A DNA stretch of 64,000 nt from Puffinus mauretanicus (GCA_023333565.1 JAJKFH010003680.1:3162001-3226000); one strand, 5' to 3'. Shown: positions 10,393 to 24,496, counted from the stretch's first letter. Numbers and translations are program-made. Notes: generated by a model not told the origin, from the letters alone.

Positions 10393-13300
10393 TCCAGCTG
10401 TTAAGGACAAGTGAACAGTGCTGAGCTGCTCCATGCACAGTGCCAGTAATACCAGTCTGGCAGTGAGCTCTGAATCTCTCTCTCCAATATGGTTTTCCAA
10501 ACAATTTTATACCTTTCAGTATTTATCCTTAGACCTTATTTCCAGAGCTGACTTAGGAAAATGCCATATGAGGCAATACAAAAGCCTTCCTAAGTTGAAG
10601 ATAAATGACTTTTTACTGCTCCTCCTTATCTCTTTACTCTCTCTTGCTCTGTTAAAGAGGAAATTAGATCAGTTTGGTATGATCTAAAAAAATTTTTGGC
10701 AGCTGTGAGTCACCGTACATCTCAGGACTATCCTTCCTTATCAGACTACCAGTTACACAACCACAAAGGTTAATTAATATCTTCAAACTTAATTTCAGTA
10801 ATACTAGCCACTGTTTATTACCCAGAAAATCAGTAAATCTCATAGAAAGCTAGGGATTCTCCTTGTTCAGAGTAGCCTTGTACAAGCCCTTGGACCCCAG
10901 ATATCCTGAGTTGTGATCTTGGTCTCTACAGACAAAGCTGTCTTTCAAATGTATTGTAGATTGGAAGTTACTAGTTGATAATTTAGCAGTCACACAATCA
11001 GTGCTAATTGCTATGCTTCCCTTGTGGAACAAAGAGACTGAAAAAAAAAGGACAAAAAGACTTCTTTAGGAGAACAGTAGCTAATTTACAGATTTCTGTT
11101 ATTAGCATTTTCCTTATTTGGAAATGTAAATGTTCCAAAAATACGTTCTTATCAGCAGAGTATGAACAAGAAATTTTGAAGTCCTCTAATTCTTTGTGTG
11201 TCCTTAACTGGGATATATGTTAATTCAGATATACACAGCTCAAGAATTTTTCACAATTTAATAAAATTCATGTGACTACGTAGGATGGACTTTTTTTGGT
11301 TTCATTCATGGAGAAGCTGTACTGCCTAATATTTTTTTATATCTCATGGGATCTATTTACACACGTATTCAGGCAAGTAAAATATTTCCCAGAAACTTCT
11401 GGTGGCCATTTAAGACCAGTAAGCAGATGTTCATTTGAGTCAGCAACCCTCATAAGGGAAGCTCTGTAGAGTTTTTGGAATGTCGGCAAAGAATTTCTGC
11501 CAAGATTTTACATAAAATGAACATAAAAGACATTGAAAGTTGGGTGTTTCTTCACCTTTTCCTTCACACTTCAAAGGAGTTGTAATGGCAGAAAGCTTGG
11601 TATTGGGAACAGAGGTGTTGATCCTTGGTTTCCATTTCCAGAGATTCAATGTCAAAATGCTGCCTGAAAACATTCGGGTTTGTTTTTTTTCATCAAATGC
11701 AAAAGTTGTGGTTTAATGTAATGAAAAATGATGTCTTTGTTCACTCATTTTGATGGCCTTCCTGCATGATGGAAGCTTCATCGGAAGTATTGGTAAAGCT
11801 AAATCACCACCCACATCAAACCAACGGTGTGGTTGTTGGCAGCTCTGGTTTCTTCTCATGGGGTAGCCTCTTGCCCACGGACATGTTGAACTATTGTTCA
11901 GAACTGGATTTATGTCCGTCGCAGATTGTTTACAGACTGAACAGAAGTGATGACATCCTGGAAATTTCCATACATTCCCAGTATCGTTAATCATCTCCTG
12001 ATAATCTGAAGCAATTGAGTTGACAAGTCATTGGGAAATGTCCTTTGCCAGCTAATCATAGACAGGGCTAAGATGCCGCCCTGCTAGTTGCCAATTCTCT
12101 TTCCTTTCCTAGAGGCATGCAGGAAAATGCAGGTGTATTTAGCTTTGGGGGCTGACGGAAGGCTTGGGAGCATCTTCACCCAGTGTATCAATAACACCCC
12201 ACCCAGCTACCTGCTGATAGTTTCCAGACACAAATCTTAAATATAAGATCTCATAGTCTTTAAAGTGTCTGAAAATAATAGAGTTCAGTCATCTCGGAAA
12301 TCCAATCCTTAATTCACAGCATCCATGCCTGGCTGGGGCACTTCAGGCAGGGACTTTCTGAGACAGCGAGTTATCAGTCCCATCCATTTGTCCGCAGCTT
12401 CTTCCTTGTAACTGGAAGAAAATCAAACCCCATCATTTTTAAAAAATAACATAGGGATCACCTTTCTGGACTCTCATTTTGCTAAGAATGAGTACAGCTG
12501 AATTTTGAAACTTTCCTGCATCCTCAGCATTGTCATATTAAATTCAGTCATCTTCACTCATGGTTTAAAAATATCTCCAAGGAACTGCAGGAAAACTGCA
12601 GAGGAGTTAGAGAGCCAAGTTCTCTTAGAGGTACTTTCTCCCAAGTGACAAGACCACCTTGTGTCTAGCTTATTCCTGAGTCAATCCTTCCCATAACCAC
12701 CACTCTGGATGGTTTTCAGAGCTAAATAGAAGATAACCGTGTCAGCAGATAAATTAAGAAGTGCAGTGAGGAAGAAATTTTGAAAAGATTTAGAAAGGCA
12801 AAATGGTGAGTCAGATGGAAAGTCACAGAGCAGCTGACCCATGAAGCAAAGGTTGTGTATGAGAAAGATCCCAAAACAGATCAACAGGAGAGCAAAGATG
12901 TAGGAGCTACAGAGACACAAGGAAGAGGAAGGGGAAGAGGATGGGACAAAGTCCTGCATCTTTGCAGCAACAAGCCCAGGAAGGTGGGCATTTCTGATGA
13001 AAAGGAAAGCAATGGACACACCATTAACGTATGCAACCTACGAGTTACAGCCCAGGTTCAAATGGCGGGTGCTCCCAAGTGACCATTCAACTTAGGTGAT
13101 CTGCTTTCTTTTTTTTCATTCTGTTACCACCTGCTGATGATGGGCCTGGATCTGAGGAAAATTTCCCACATCATCCAAAATCCCAAAGACAGGAGACAGA
13201 GCTGTGTTGGCTGGGACACACCACCAAGGGTAATCCAAGAAGACCTGATGTTTGACCAGGGATCTGGGCCTTCTGAGAAACTTCACTGGCCCCAAACATA

Positions 13301-15243
13301 GGCTAAAGTAGGAAATGAAAGGCATGGAGCTGGCAAAACCAGAAAAGCAAACTTCACCTGTCACATTGTCTCTCTGATGAGTTGTACAGTGTTTATGGAT
13401 TTATTGTTCTTCCCCTCCCCCGTCATTCTGGGCTCTGTGGGCTGGACAGCCATCCCATAAGACTATGCTGTTGCAGGCAACGTAAGAAATAAATAAATAC
13501 AAAACAATAATTCACATTAACATGGACAAATACTGTTCTAATTTTATCCCTGTGTCCCTAGGCCAGCAAGGGGACAGGAGACCTGCTTTCCTATGTACTA
13601 GCCAGGCCAGGCTGTAAAGTTTTGGTGTCCCAGAACAAAGAGAGGCAATGTAGCAACTGGGCAGAGTAATTAAAAAATGTGCTTCATTTGTTCATTTTAC
13701 ATGAGAGACTTACTTAACAGCTTTGCAAAATTCAATCAAAATGGCTTCTAGCAAATACAGATCAAGAATAGACCTCAAGCAGTCACTGGTTCAGCTCTTT
13801 GTTTGGGGAAGGTAAACAGAAAAAATTACATCATTCTCTTTTTTAGAAGATAAATCATTCATCCTGTTGGACGAAGCTCTGTTGAAAATCCAGGGATATA
13901 AAAAATCAGAGTTTCCCTTGCTGCAGTCCCCATTAAATTCACAAGTGAGTAAGTGCTAGTCCACCAGAGCTATTCTGCCTTACACCAGCACAAACTCTGG
14001 CTTCACATAAGGAAAACCCTTCTTCTCCTGCCAGCTTATTGGTTTGGGTCCAGGTCTCAGGGAACAAGCCTGGCACCTTCACTTAGTCCTCATGTGAAAG
14101 ACCAGCGTATTGCTCTGCTCCTACAACAGCCGCGCACACAGGTACGTGGAGCTTGCCTCCAGAAACCCAGGGAACACGCTTGTGCAGAGCTCTGTTCCTG
14201 AAGCATGTGCCCAAAGCCTTTCCAGGAGGACTGCCAAAGCACATTTTCTTTTCCCAAGTTAGAGGCTGAGCATGCAGCAATGCATCTCGGATAAATGTGT
14301 CAGCGTCACCCCAGCCAGGGGATTGCCCTCCTGGGACTGAGCACAGCAGGGCAAGCAAATTACTCTTTATTAATTCTTGAACTAGGAAGTTGCACCACGA
14401 TATGCATGAGGAGATCCAACATGCACAGAGCTCCTGACTCTCCTTCTTCCCTGTAAATCACAGCGAAATGCAAACGGGAAGTCCTTCCACCCCTCTACAC
14501 TCAATGGAAGAGGAACTTGAGATAACAAGAAGGGTCATTTGAAGTCACAGCAAGTTTCTATTTGCAATCTGGGAAATGGCATTCCCAAAAGATAAAGCAG
14601 TTCCCAAAAGATAACGCAGGAAGACACTGAGTTCTGGAAGTGTCCTCCACTGACCCCTTTAGGCTCCTTCCTCTGTGCTCATCAGGGCCTGGGCCCAAGG
14701 GCACATGCTTTCATTTTATGTCTTTGCACTGTGTTCGCCTGCCCTTGTTCCTCTCCATTCTTTTTCTTTTGGATTAGTTTGCTTGGTTTTTCTGCAAATG
14801 GGATGCAGAAGTTTATTACTTCTTAAATTGGCCTATCATGCCTGGCTCACTCTAAACATACCATATAGGAGTTCAGTGGTGTTTGGCTTGTCTGTGGCTC
14901 TCAGGATTGTCCCATACCTATGTCAGGTTCAGCAAATACAGTCATGGCACATACTAGTGCAGCAGAGTTTTACTTTGTCTAGCTCCGATGACCTTATCAG
15001 CCACGGTGTTCTGTAAATCATACAGATTTAATAGTCTCATGGAAATGAGATGGTTCCTATTGTACGAAGAGACAAACACAGGGTGCACATACAACAGGGC
15101 ATGGACTTAACACCCCTTGTCAGCTCCGAGGACTCTAATGCTCCTCACGTGGCCAAAGGCACATCAATCTCCCCAGCATCAGAACGGGGCTGAGGACTCT
15201 GCAGCACCCTCAGATCCAAGTCTTCCAAGCAACTTCTAAGCAA
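10393..15243. other. Unique AT-rich sequence, no gene recognised
   Basis: No known domain is seen. ORFs stay under about 115 codons. The minus-strand ORF at 12681-13019 is hydrophobic but matches no family I know. A 19-nt tandem duplication lies at 14.58 kb. The stretch 10.5-11.4 kb is especially AT-rich. It looks like ordinary intergenic or intronic DNA. Confidence 0.55.
14582..14619. repeat. 19-nt tandem duplication
   Basis: The unit TTCCCAAAAGATAAAGCAG (14582-14600) is repeated at 14601-14619 with a single A-to-C change. Confidence 0.95.
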
Positions 15244-15400
15244 CTTAGAATCACAGAATCATAGAATAGTTTGGGTTGGAAGGGACCTTTAAAGGTCATC
15301 CAGTCCAACCCCCCACCGTGGGCAGGGACATCTCCAACTAGATCAGGTTGCTCAGAGCCCCTATTCCCAACTTCTCTGGAACAACTCATGATTTCCTTCC
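15244..15400 (-). mobile_element. CR1 3' end, strongly 5'-truncated
   Basis: Plus-strand reading starts with three reverse-complement terminal octamers (variant CTTAGAAT, CACAGAAT, CATAGAAT at 15244-15267). It continues GGTTGGAAGGGACCTTTAAA, AGGTCATCCAGTCCAACC and GATCAGGTTGCTCAGAGCCC. After about 15362 it skips to CCCAACTTCTCTGG, an internal deletion relative to the family. Short 3' fragments like this are the usual product of incomplete reverse transcription. Its diagnostic bases differ from the copy at 22.8 kb, so it belongs to another CR1 subfamily. Confidence 0.93.
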
Positions 15401-18400
15401 AGAAAAAGATTTCTGGGACAACCCAGCAGCTGCATTTCTCCAAGGAGGGATAGAGTTCAATTACATACTTTTCTTTTTTTCTATGATTGTTGCAAACTTT
15501 GTTTACAATTGAGATTACTTGGAATTAGCAGTCCTAGAAAAACAATGGCTCGGATTGACCACCTTCTTCCAGGGTCTCTAATCTTTTGCCTTCTGCCTGG
15601 TATCTTTTGGCTTCAGTTTCACTGTGAAGTTTCAATATAAGCAGCTTCCAAAGCACAGGATACAAGCTGCCATCCAAAAAAGCGCAGCTACAACTACGGA
15701 CAGGCATCCAGTAAATAACGCTGCGGAGGCAGCAACTTACATTCCTGGGGCCAAAAGCAACCCTGGAGTAAAGGCCACTGAGTCAAATAAAGCCCTGCTG
15801 ATTCCACTGAGGGTGGCTTTGGCCCTGTATCACAGCAGATGTCAGAGATTATTCTGATGCACAGAGTCACGCGGGCACAGCAGATTCACATTACAGGGGT
15901 CAAACTAATACCAGGGAAGTTTTGGTTGGAGTCAACTCTCTGCTGCTCCTGACTTTACGCTGAATGTCCAGTTCAAATAGACTTTGTCGGTCTGCTGGCA
16001 GGGTCCCAGCAGCCCCTGGGAATGGGCTCTCCAGTAATTTAGAGGTTTAGTCTCCTCCTGCCCACCGGTGAAGCTCTGCACTTTCTGACAACCTGCTTCT
16101 GATGGGGAATTTGTAGCAGAAGAAGATTTAGCAGCTTGCAGTGACCCTGGAAATAAGTTGTTTGGAGTTAAACCTGGAGCCACCCAGCCTTCCTTTGCCT
16201 CGAGCAAGACCCTCGAGAGATCCGAATGAAAAGCCGTCATTCTGCTGAGCTTCAGCTGGGGCTCTCCCCTGTTTTCCCCCATGTCTTTCTCCTGTGGGGC
16301 TGGGATTTGTTCCTGCATGTGGAGAGCAGATTTCCATGCTTGAGCTCTTCTCATCCCCCCTAGCCACACCAGTACCAGTGTATGGACCCATGGGGCAGGG
16401 AAACCCCCAGATCCCACCATCTCTCCATTTGTCCCATCTAATACCCTGCCAAGGATCTCTCCTGCATTGACACAGCCCCCTGCTCCCTGCCAAGGGGTCC
16501 GCAGGAGTTTGACCATCAGATGGGCTGTAGGATGGAGATGATGGAGCTGAAAGGGCAGTTCACGCTGCTGAGACACAGGGTGCCCTCTCTGTAGCAGTGT
16601 CACAGAGAAAGCGCAACTGAAAATATCCTCCGGATCAAATTGCACCAGCGGAGGCAGCCCCTTCCTCCCCTGCGGGACTTGGGGGATCTGGAGGCACCGC
16701 CGTAGCAAGCACCGTGGTGTCACCTGTCACCAAAACACTCCGAGAGCAGCCCCCAGTTTCACAGCAGGGAAGCGCCTGCGCTCACCTCCATTCCCCCTGC
16801 CCAGGGCAATTCAGCCCTGCCCACCGCTGCGTCCTGGATGCCTTTCCAGGAGCTGCTCACCGCCTCCACCCTCGGAGGGTTTTGTGGTCTCAGCTCAGAG
16901 AGGAACATGCAGCCACCCAGGCTACATAATACCATAGCATTAAGGCAAATAATAATAAGACACCTTAACAAAACTGCATATTCCGTGGCTGCTGAAGGAC
17001 TCCTGCACCTCTAGTGCTGGGAGGCAGCATCAGAGACACAGGTGAGGGAAGTGTGAGCTTGTCTCATGTACCTCGATTCATATTTAATCCCTTCTCCTCC
17101 CTCCACAATAGGTGCGATGCTTCTGCGCATCTTAGAGAAGAAAAGCTCTCCATCACATTGAAATGTGAAGCTTCCTCATTAGAATTTAATTTGCACCGAT
17201 ATAGAGGAAATTATCATGTCAGTGCAGAGAAAAGAAACAGTGATTCAGGAGAGAAGCTTTTTGACAAATTGTACCAAGCACTTTTATCACCATAGGCTTA
17301 AATGAAAATTTGGCTCAGGGAGGTTGGTACATGGCTTTATAATGACCCTCCATGGAAGGGACAGATGGCCCCAGTGGCAGTGTGAGCCCTTCCTATTTTT
17401 TTCCAAGTAGCTGTAGCTGTTGTCATGGCAACCCCCATTACAACAAAACCCACAAATATATTTTCAATTAATTCCTGAAAAATCTAAGAAGTGGGACACA
17501 TTTCTCACAAGATACGGTGACACCTGCGTTGGTATTTTCGTGGTGGTTATTGTTCTCCTGCCAGACACTCCACGTGCAGCGGGCGGAAGATGTCCCTAGC
17601 TCAGACGTCTCAGAAACGGGAAATTTGTCAGCTGGGAGTGATGTTAACGTTCTTCCAGCCCTCCCAGTAAGGCTATCGAGGCAGCTGTCAGAGATACCCA
17701 TTGCACAGTGCACAAGCACCCAAAGGGGAAAGTCTCCATCCCCATCACTCCTCCATAAGGGTTGGAGGCAGCACTTTCTTAGCAGAGGTGCCAAGACCCA
17801 GTGAGACTAAACACCAAACCAAGAAGGTGTTTACGTGCCTTGTTCCCATCTGAAAGCCCTGGAGTTGCACTAAACTAAACACCCTTTGGTTGTGAGTGGC
17901 CCAGAGCCAGAAGGAAGGCCACCTCCGCAGGCAGCCTGAACTAGGGCTGGAGCCTTGATTCATTCCCCAGGCTGTGGGAAACCATCTCCCCTAAGCTGGC
18001 TTGGGCTTTTCTGTCTTACCCGCCTTGCTTTCTGTAATACCATGTCCAGACCTGATCTTTTTGCTCAGTGCAACTGCCTTTTTTTCCTTTATTTCTAGTC
18101 ACTTCCTTCTCTTTTTCAGATCGTCTGCTGCCATTGAACATCTGATGTTTAATAATTATTCCATGTCTCCCAAAAATGTACCTCCCCTTGCATTGCTCAT
18201 GTTGCCACATCTTTCTGGAGAAGGAATTTTTCTTGTTCTCTCCAAGCCTGGCTCGCAGAGAGATCATGAATTACAGAACTCCCTCACTTTGATGTCTTTA
18301 GTGCTTTGGGCTAAGTTTCCCCATTCCCCCATTGCCTGTTGCACTGGGAAAGGATTGTCTTGTTCAAGGCATGGGGATATGGAGATCTGGGAAAGGAACA

Positions 18401-21400
18401 TAGGAGTCCTTGAAGAAAAAATGCAATTACCAGCAAGAAGCCTCTCCCCAGGGTGAATCAGAGCACTTTGATGCTCGTTGCTGTCCACACCAGGCAGCTT
18501 CCCATCTTCTGGCTCCAGATGCTTGGCTGCCCACATCCTGACTGCATGCCGGGACGGGACCGAGGCATGTCCCCCTCACTCCGCACCCGCATCTCCATGG
18601 GCCAGGAGGAGCTGCAGCTCACCTTGACCTCCAGCGAGCCTCAGGCAGCCTGGGTTACACAGGCCTGGGAAAGGGATGGTGCAGGTAGCTTGGAGATGCT
18701 CCATCCTGCCACCAAGAAGCAGGCTTAGGGCCAACATCCCTGAAGGACTCGCAGCCCTGGGGCGACGGCAGCAGGAGGACAGCTAAAAGCCTGGCAGAAG
18801 TTCAGCATTGCTAACACTAAACTACCCCAGCACCATGAGCAACTGCCCGAAACGCTGCTCAGGGAGGCTACGGACATGAGGGTGGTTTTGTGGGAAAGCC
18901 TGATGGGTTTGAAGCTCAGCTCCAAATGCAACTAAGTGAATGGAGAAAGGCTGAAGGAGGCAGGAGAGCCTTGTTGCGGGGTGAGGGTGGCACAGCCTTT
19001 AACCAATGCTCTGCAGCTGAAGAGCTTTTGCTTTCAGAGATAGTCCAGGCTCACTGGCTCAAAGCCCTACCTGCTGCCACCTTCCAGCCATCATTTCAAA
19101 GCACTTTCCTCTATTATTCACTTTTCTTAAAAACAATATATTAAAAAAATCCCGTACAGAAAAAAATTGCTCGCCCTGTTCAGACCTATTCGTTCCCAAT
19201 GGTTTTGTCCCAGAATAAACACAGACATGTTTTGAAGCTTGTTGTGAAAGGAGATTAACTCTAAAATCTGCTTCCTGGCTTTGAAGGCTGCAGACCAGCA
19301 TGGCTTTTATTATTAACTAGTCATTAGACTGAGTGACATATAGAAGGAATAATTGCTTGGCATGTCTGAGGGTTGAAGGATGTTAATTAAGAAGTAAAAT
19401 GTTTGTTTTTCCTTGCTCTTGAACAAAGCAATCTGAGGGCTTGTGTTGTGCCGGCGTTTTCCTCCCAAGAGGCAGGTCTGATCCCACACTCCCAGGGGTT
19501 TGGGAATGTGAGTGTCTGCAGCAGCTCCGCTCCCACCACTGCGGTCGCGTCCCTGGGGTGAGCTGCTGTCCCCCGCGCGGTGATATGAATCAGGGAGGAA
19601 CGCTACGGGAGCAGCCAGCGCTTGTGGCTGGTGAGCTCAGAGCCGCGCGGGCAATTCTGCACGGGCAGCGCTGGAGCAGAGCTGGCGCTCCCCTCCCTGG
19701 AGAAGTCTGAGCAGCTCCAGACGGGCGTTGGGTGGGACCCACCTCGCCCAGCATCGATGGCCAAGGTCCCGCTGGAGTCGGAGAAAGAAGGGCAGTGCTG
19801 AGGACTGGCTGCAAACCCATGAAGCGGTTTCCATTTCTGTGCTGTCTGCCCTGCCGTGCTGGGCCCTTTCTTCAGCGCTTGCTCCTGGTTCTTCCAGGCA
19901 TATTCATCACCTACAATCCAGCTGGCTGATCTGATTTCTAGAGCCACGAAGAATTTCGCTGCTTTCACAGGCTGCTCTGGGAGGAAAGACAGCAGATCCC
20001 CGACTTTACGGCAAAATTCTCACCTGCGCAAATCAACGAAATTATTTCAGGAATAAATTTAGTCCCTGCCCCCCTATCTGGCTTTTGTTTATGGGATGGA
20101 TAAAAGTATCTGTTCTGGGACCCTGAGGGGAAAGACGCTGCCATGAAGTGGGCAGGAAGAAGATCAGGCTGGGGAGCTCAGAAGACCAAGAAGAGACCCA
20201 AGGCAGGTGTGACATGACCACGAACACGAGTGGTGCAATGGCAGCGTATGATGCAGAGCCGCATCCTGCACTGTGACTCTCTCCCACCTCTCTGCCCATC
20301 ACCCTGGAGGACTTCAGGCACCGAGCTCAGCACATCAGTCGCCCTCCCTGGCCTATTGCCCTAGCTGTGCTGCTTGCTGAAGACTTTGCAGCATCACGAC
20401 CAGGCGATGCTATATTGCCTATCATTAGTTTTTTGCTTGGTCCCTACTCTGCCATCGTGCTGCCTCTCCTGGCATGCCTGGCTCTTCTTTTTGCAGCTCT
20501 CCAGGTTCAAGGTCTGATGTCAACAGCTGTCAGAAAAGCAAAATACAGAAGGGAGGGTTGGCCTTGTGGGAGCAGCCGAGCCATGAAGAAGATGGAAAGC
20601 AATCAAGCAACAGCATCGTCTTTGCAGTGGGCTCAGCTACGTGCCAGTCCCATGGCACGGAGCGTTTCCGAGGGTACTGCAAAGCACTGAGGCTGTTTGC
20701 AGGAAACAATACTCGGAGGTATGGCTGCACTGACAAGTGCAAAAAGATCCTGACAAGGCTTATAGGTTATATAATGCCGCCCGCTCCCTCGGGCGCCGCG
20801 CCAGCGGGGTAAGGAGAGATACTGTGACCTTTCGGCAGAGACACATCGGGAGAGCTATGTGACTAAATTCAGCACTGCTGCGCTCCTGCTGCCAACGTTA
20901 CATATAAGAAACGCTGTGGTTGGCGCTTGCAGATTGCATGGAAAATATGTCCTACAAAAGGGGACAGGAACATCGCATTACGACCCGCTGGGTAGGCTGT
21001 CCCCGTGTGTCACCTGCGCGGGAAGATGTGCCGCTCAGAGAGATAACCATGGTTCGGGAGGCAGAGCGATTCAGCTCAGCATCTCACTGCTCCTTGCAGG
21101 CCACCTCATGGTCCAGGCACTGGAGAAAATCCTCATGCAATGTAGTCAGTGTTGCCATGCTAGTGGAACTGGGGGGTTGTTTTGGCATGGGGCGTCCTCC
21201 TCCATGCTTCACGATGCAGAAGGAGGTGAGGGTGATGCCTCAGATGTGTCCTTCTCAATGTGTCCTTCCTCTCCCATCCTTGCAGCCCTGCTGTCACTGG
21301 TCTTCATCCCTGTGACATCTGCCAGTGCCTGGGCTGGGCATGGGGTAAGGAGGAAAGCATAACAGGGCCAAACAGGGCAAAATGGAGCAGGCGGGACCAG

Positions 21401-22812
21401 CATGGTGGTTCAGGGCATGGAACAAGAGTAGCATCATGGATATCATTGAAGCACTTGGATCATCATTTTGGTGGCACATACACTGAGATGGTGTAGGTAT
21501 AGCACCAGTACCTTATGTCGATAGTACAGGTACAACCCATGGCTCTGATACATCACCCTTCTGCAACACAATGACCCCGGAGCTCCTGTGCTGCTTTATG
21601 AGTACAGTATGCTGACCTGATTGCTGGGATGTTTATTGTATATCCAAGTTGGGAAACAAAGAGGGAGGGAGGAAAAATTATAGGGTGCCCTGCAGCAAAG
21701 CTTAGTGGTTACTGCAGGACAATGGGAAATCCTTTGGCCCACAGGCACCCCACTCGGAGCCTACCAGATGGGCTGCAGAGCCAAAAAGCCCACGGCCCGG
21801 GAGATCAAAGTGCTCTAGTTGGGTGAGAAGTGGCTCTTTCTCCCTTGAAGGGGAATGTGAGGGAAAGAAAAAGCAGCAACTTCAGGGCAGTTGCTCCTGT
21901 GAAGCTGTTCCAGTTGGCACACCCAGAAACCCACTCGTGTGCCTGAAGAAATTAGACCTTCATGAAGACGGTGAGCTCCCAGGTAAGACAGAATATCCAT
22001 GGTTTGCTGCTTGCTCTTGTACAGAGCCTTAGTCTTTCTGTTAAGATTCAGCCACAGTTTGGGGTAAGAAGCTATCAGTCTACTCCGTTGTCCACTAAGG
22101 AGACTCAAGGAAAGATCAAACCTTGCAGGACCCTCTAAGAAAGTGCTGATTTCCAGGATCCTCTGGATCTACCAGGCCTCTAGAAACCCCAGCATCCCAA
22201 ATACTGCACAAAAATGTAGCAACCTGCCCTGGTAAAGCTCTCCCAAGTCGGACAAAGCAGACACAAAGGACAGAGGTGAAATGTCTTTGCAACACCACAC
22301 AACAAGTTCATGCCAGAGGCAGACCTGCGCTATGTGCTCCCGAACCCCAGGTCCCGCGGGGTCCACTTGTGTGCAGAGAAGCCATGGCTTAATATCTGGG
22401 GGAAAAGAGAGAGCATTTCCCCTACCTACTCCTCTTCTGAATCCACTGGGAGAAATAAATGAAGAATATCTGCTTCCTGAGTCATGTCTGTCTCGGAATT
22501 TTGAATTTCTATTCAGCTCAGCTTGGGGCTGCATTAATATAGCACTTCTCTTTTACAGCACCCTAAACGTGTGGGTGACGGGCCAGGCTCTGCCCCGGAC
22601 AATGATCACCCTCCGGCAGGGCGGTGCAGGAGCGTGGTCTGGCTGCTCACAAGCCACATCGGGGACTTGCACTGGCAAAATGAAATGCCAGCGGTGATTT
22701 TCAAAACAAACTTCCAGCTTGTAAAACTCTTCTACTGATGTGGCAGCTCAGACTCTACATCTGCTCTGCTGCCCTACAGCTTGTGGATGATGATTACTAT
22801 TTATATAGGGTT
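15401..22812. other. Unique sequence, no gene recognised
   Basis: This stretch holds the longest stop-free reading frame in the window (15932-16723, minus, 263 codons), which has no recognisable domain and is treated as a finding rather than a gene. A CpG-rich patch lies at 19.45-19.79 kb. No interspersed repeat was recognised. Confidence 0.5.
19450..19790. promoter_or_regulatory. Short CpG-island-like patch
   Basis: About 24 CpGs occur in about 340 nt at roughly 60% GC (observed/expected about 0.7 by hand count). They include clusters CCCGCGCGG (about 19575) and GCCGCGCGGG (about 19643). It is borderline in length for a formal island. Several ORFs overlap on both strands as expected from few AT-rich stops. 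Confidence 0.4.
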
Positions 22813-23075
22813 TATAGAATCATAGAATCATAGAATCATTAAGGTTGGAAAAGACCTCCAAGATCATCGAGTCCAACCGTCAACCCAACACCCCCATGCC
22901 CACTAAACTGTGTCCCCAAGCGCCTCATCTACACGTCTTTTAAATACTTCCAGGGATGGTGACTCCACCACTTCCCTGGGCAGCCTGGTCCAAGGCCTGA
23001 CCACCCTTTCAGTAAAGAAATTTCTCCTCATGTCCAATCTAAACCTCCCCTGGCGCAACTTGAGGCCATTTCCTC
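22813..23075 (-). mobile_element. CR1 3' fragment, relatively young
   Basis: Three octamers (TATAGAAT, CATAGAAT, CATAGAAT at 22813-22836) begin the reverse-complemented 3' end, followed by GGTTGGAAAAGACCTCCAAG, ATCATCGAGTCCAACCGTC and the ORF2 C-terminal part with CATCTACACGTCTTTTAAAT. It ends abruptly near GAGGCCATTTCCTC. The shared GTCAACCCAACACCCCCATG and ACACGTCTTTTAAATACTTC place it in the same subfamily as the plus-strand copy ending at 53600. Its clean sequence marks it as one of the younger insertions here. The 5' truncation point is about 23075. Confidence 0.96.
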
Positions 23076-24496
23076 AAGTTCCATAAATCAAATATTTTGC
23101 TGTGTCCATTCACAGTAAGTTTTGGGGTCCCGATATTTAAGGTATTTCACTTACACTACCACAGCAGCCCTCACAATGTCTGATAAGGAGGCAGGAGAGA
23201 AGGTTTTGGTATTTGTTGTGTGCACTGACCACGGGGACCAGCCCCAATCCCACAATCGAGGAGATGAGGAGCAAAGAAGTTAGTGGGAAAAGCAGTGCTT
23301 CGAGGAAGCTGGAAACAGCCCAAAAACTCAGCACCTGAACAACTGCGGGAGCAAAGTGCCTCCACGGGTGCAGCATCCCCACGAGCCCAGCCTCTGCCAC
23401 CCTGCTAGCCTGCTCTCCGCACAGGGAGGACAGACGGCCGTTGTCACTGCGCTGTCACTGTCACACGCTGCATTGCTGCTCACCGAGCCCACGATGTCTG
23501 AGCATCAGGGCACGTCCTCCCTCAGCTTCAGTGGGGCAAGGGAGTGGGAAAACCAGCTGGGAACACTGTGAGATAAGAAAACTGTTCCCAATGCTGCTGG
23601 TGGGTGTTTATAGATGCTATAAGTTTTCCCTTAAAAAATTAAGCTTCAAATTGAAGCCATTCTCAACACAAAGAGCAGAAATAACCTTAACTTAAGACAA
23701 GCAGGAGGAAATAAAAATTAAACTAGTGTTAAGACGGACATAGTCCTTTTCTGGAGGGAACCGTACACCACCTCTCCCCCTGAGAATACGGAACGGGACA
23801 TGAAAATCAAAGAGGTCCATTTTCAGGCCGGTGAGATACTTTCCCAGGCTGCAGCACATGCTTTCCCAGAGGTTTAACCCTGTGCACTCCTGCCTTTTTT
23901 CTTTTTAACTCATCTAAAAATCCCTCGATGAACTGTAGGTTCATCAGAGTTATTACACTCCTCAACGAGAAAAAAACTTACAAAATAAAACCAAGACATT
24001 GTATTTACTGACCTAACAAAACAAACTGCTCACACCATGCTGGAAAATTTTTGCAAGCACGGCCAGCTCCTGCCCTGTGCAATGCCGATTTGAGGGGGGA
24101 CACCTGTTTTCCCTTTCAGCTGAGGTTATTGAGCAATCGGTAGTAGCTTCTGCAGTCCTTACACCTGCATTCATGGTTACTGGTGTCACTCGCCAGGTAC
24201 TGCATGACTTTAAATGCATTAAGGTGCTCAAATATGTAGGAATTTTAAATCATTTTAGTAAGTAAACAAAAATGGCTAAGGGAGGAGAGGTAAAGGTCAG
24301 GGCATGATCCTGGAGCTAATCTCAGAGAGGCAGCTGTACCCGGAGCAGGGTGGGCACGGATTAGCCGGCAGTGGAAACTCTGAGCCTACTGCCTGATTTA
24401 TCCAGGGAGGAATTTGCTGCAGTTGGGGTAGGACTGCGTTGCCTTTTCTAACTGCACCACGTACTAGTAGCTTTGATGCTCAAATCAGCTTGCAGA
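23076..24496. other. Unique sequence between two CR1 copies
   Basis: No exon, RNA gene or repeat was recognised in these 1.4 kb. The right half is AT-rich. ORFs are short and unconvincing. Confidence 0.55.

Noticed and set aside
10198..10504. Minus-strand ORFs with EGKGR repeats and the plus-strand SLPFP repeat
   Set aside because: These are translations of the TTCCC microsatellite, not proteins.
12681..13019. Hydrophobic minus-strand ORF resembling a membrane protein
   Set aside because: Hydrophobicity follows from T-rich sequence on that strand. There are no conserved residues or neighbours to support it.
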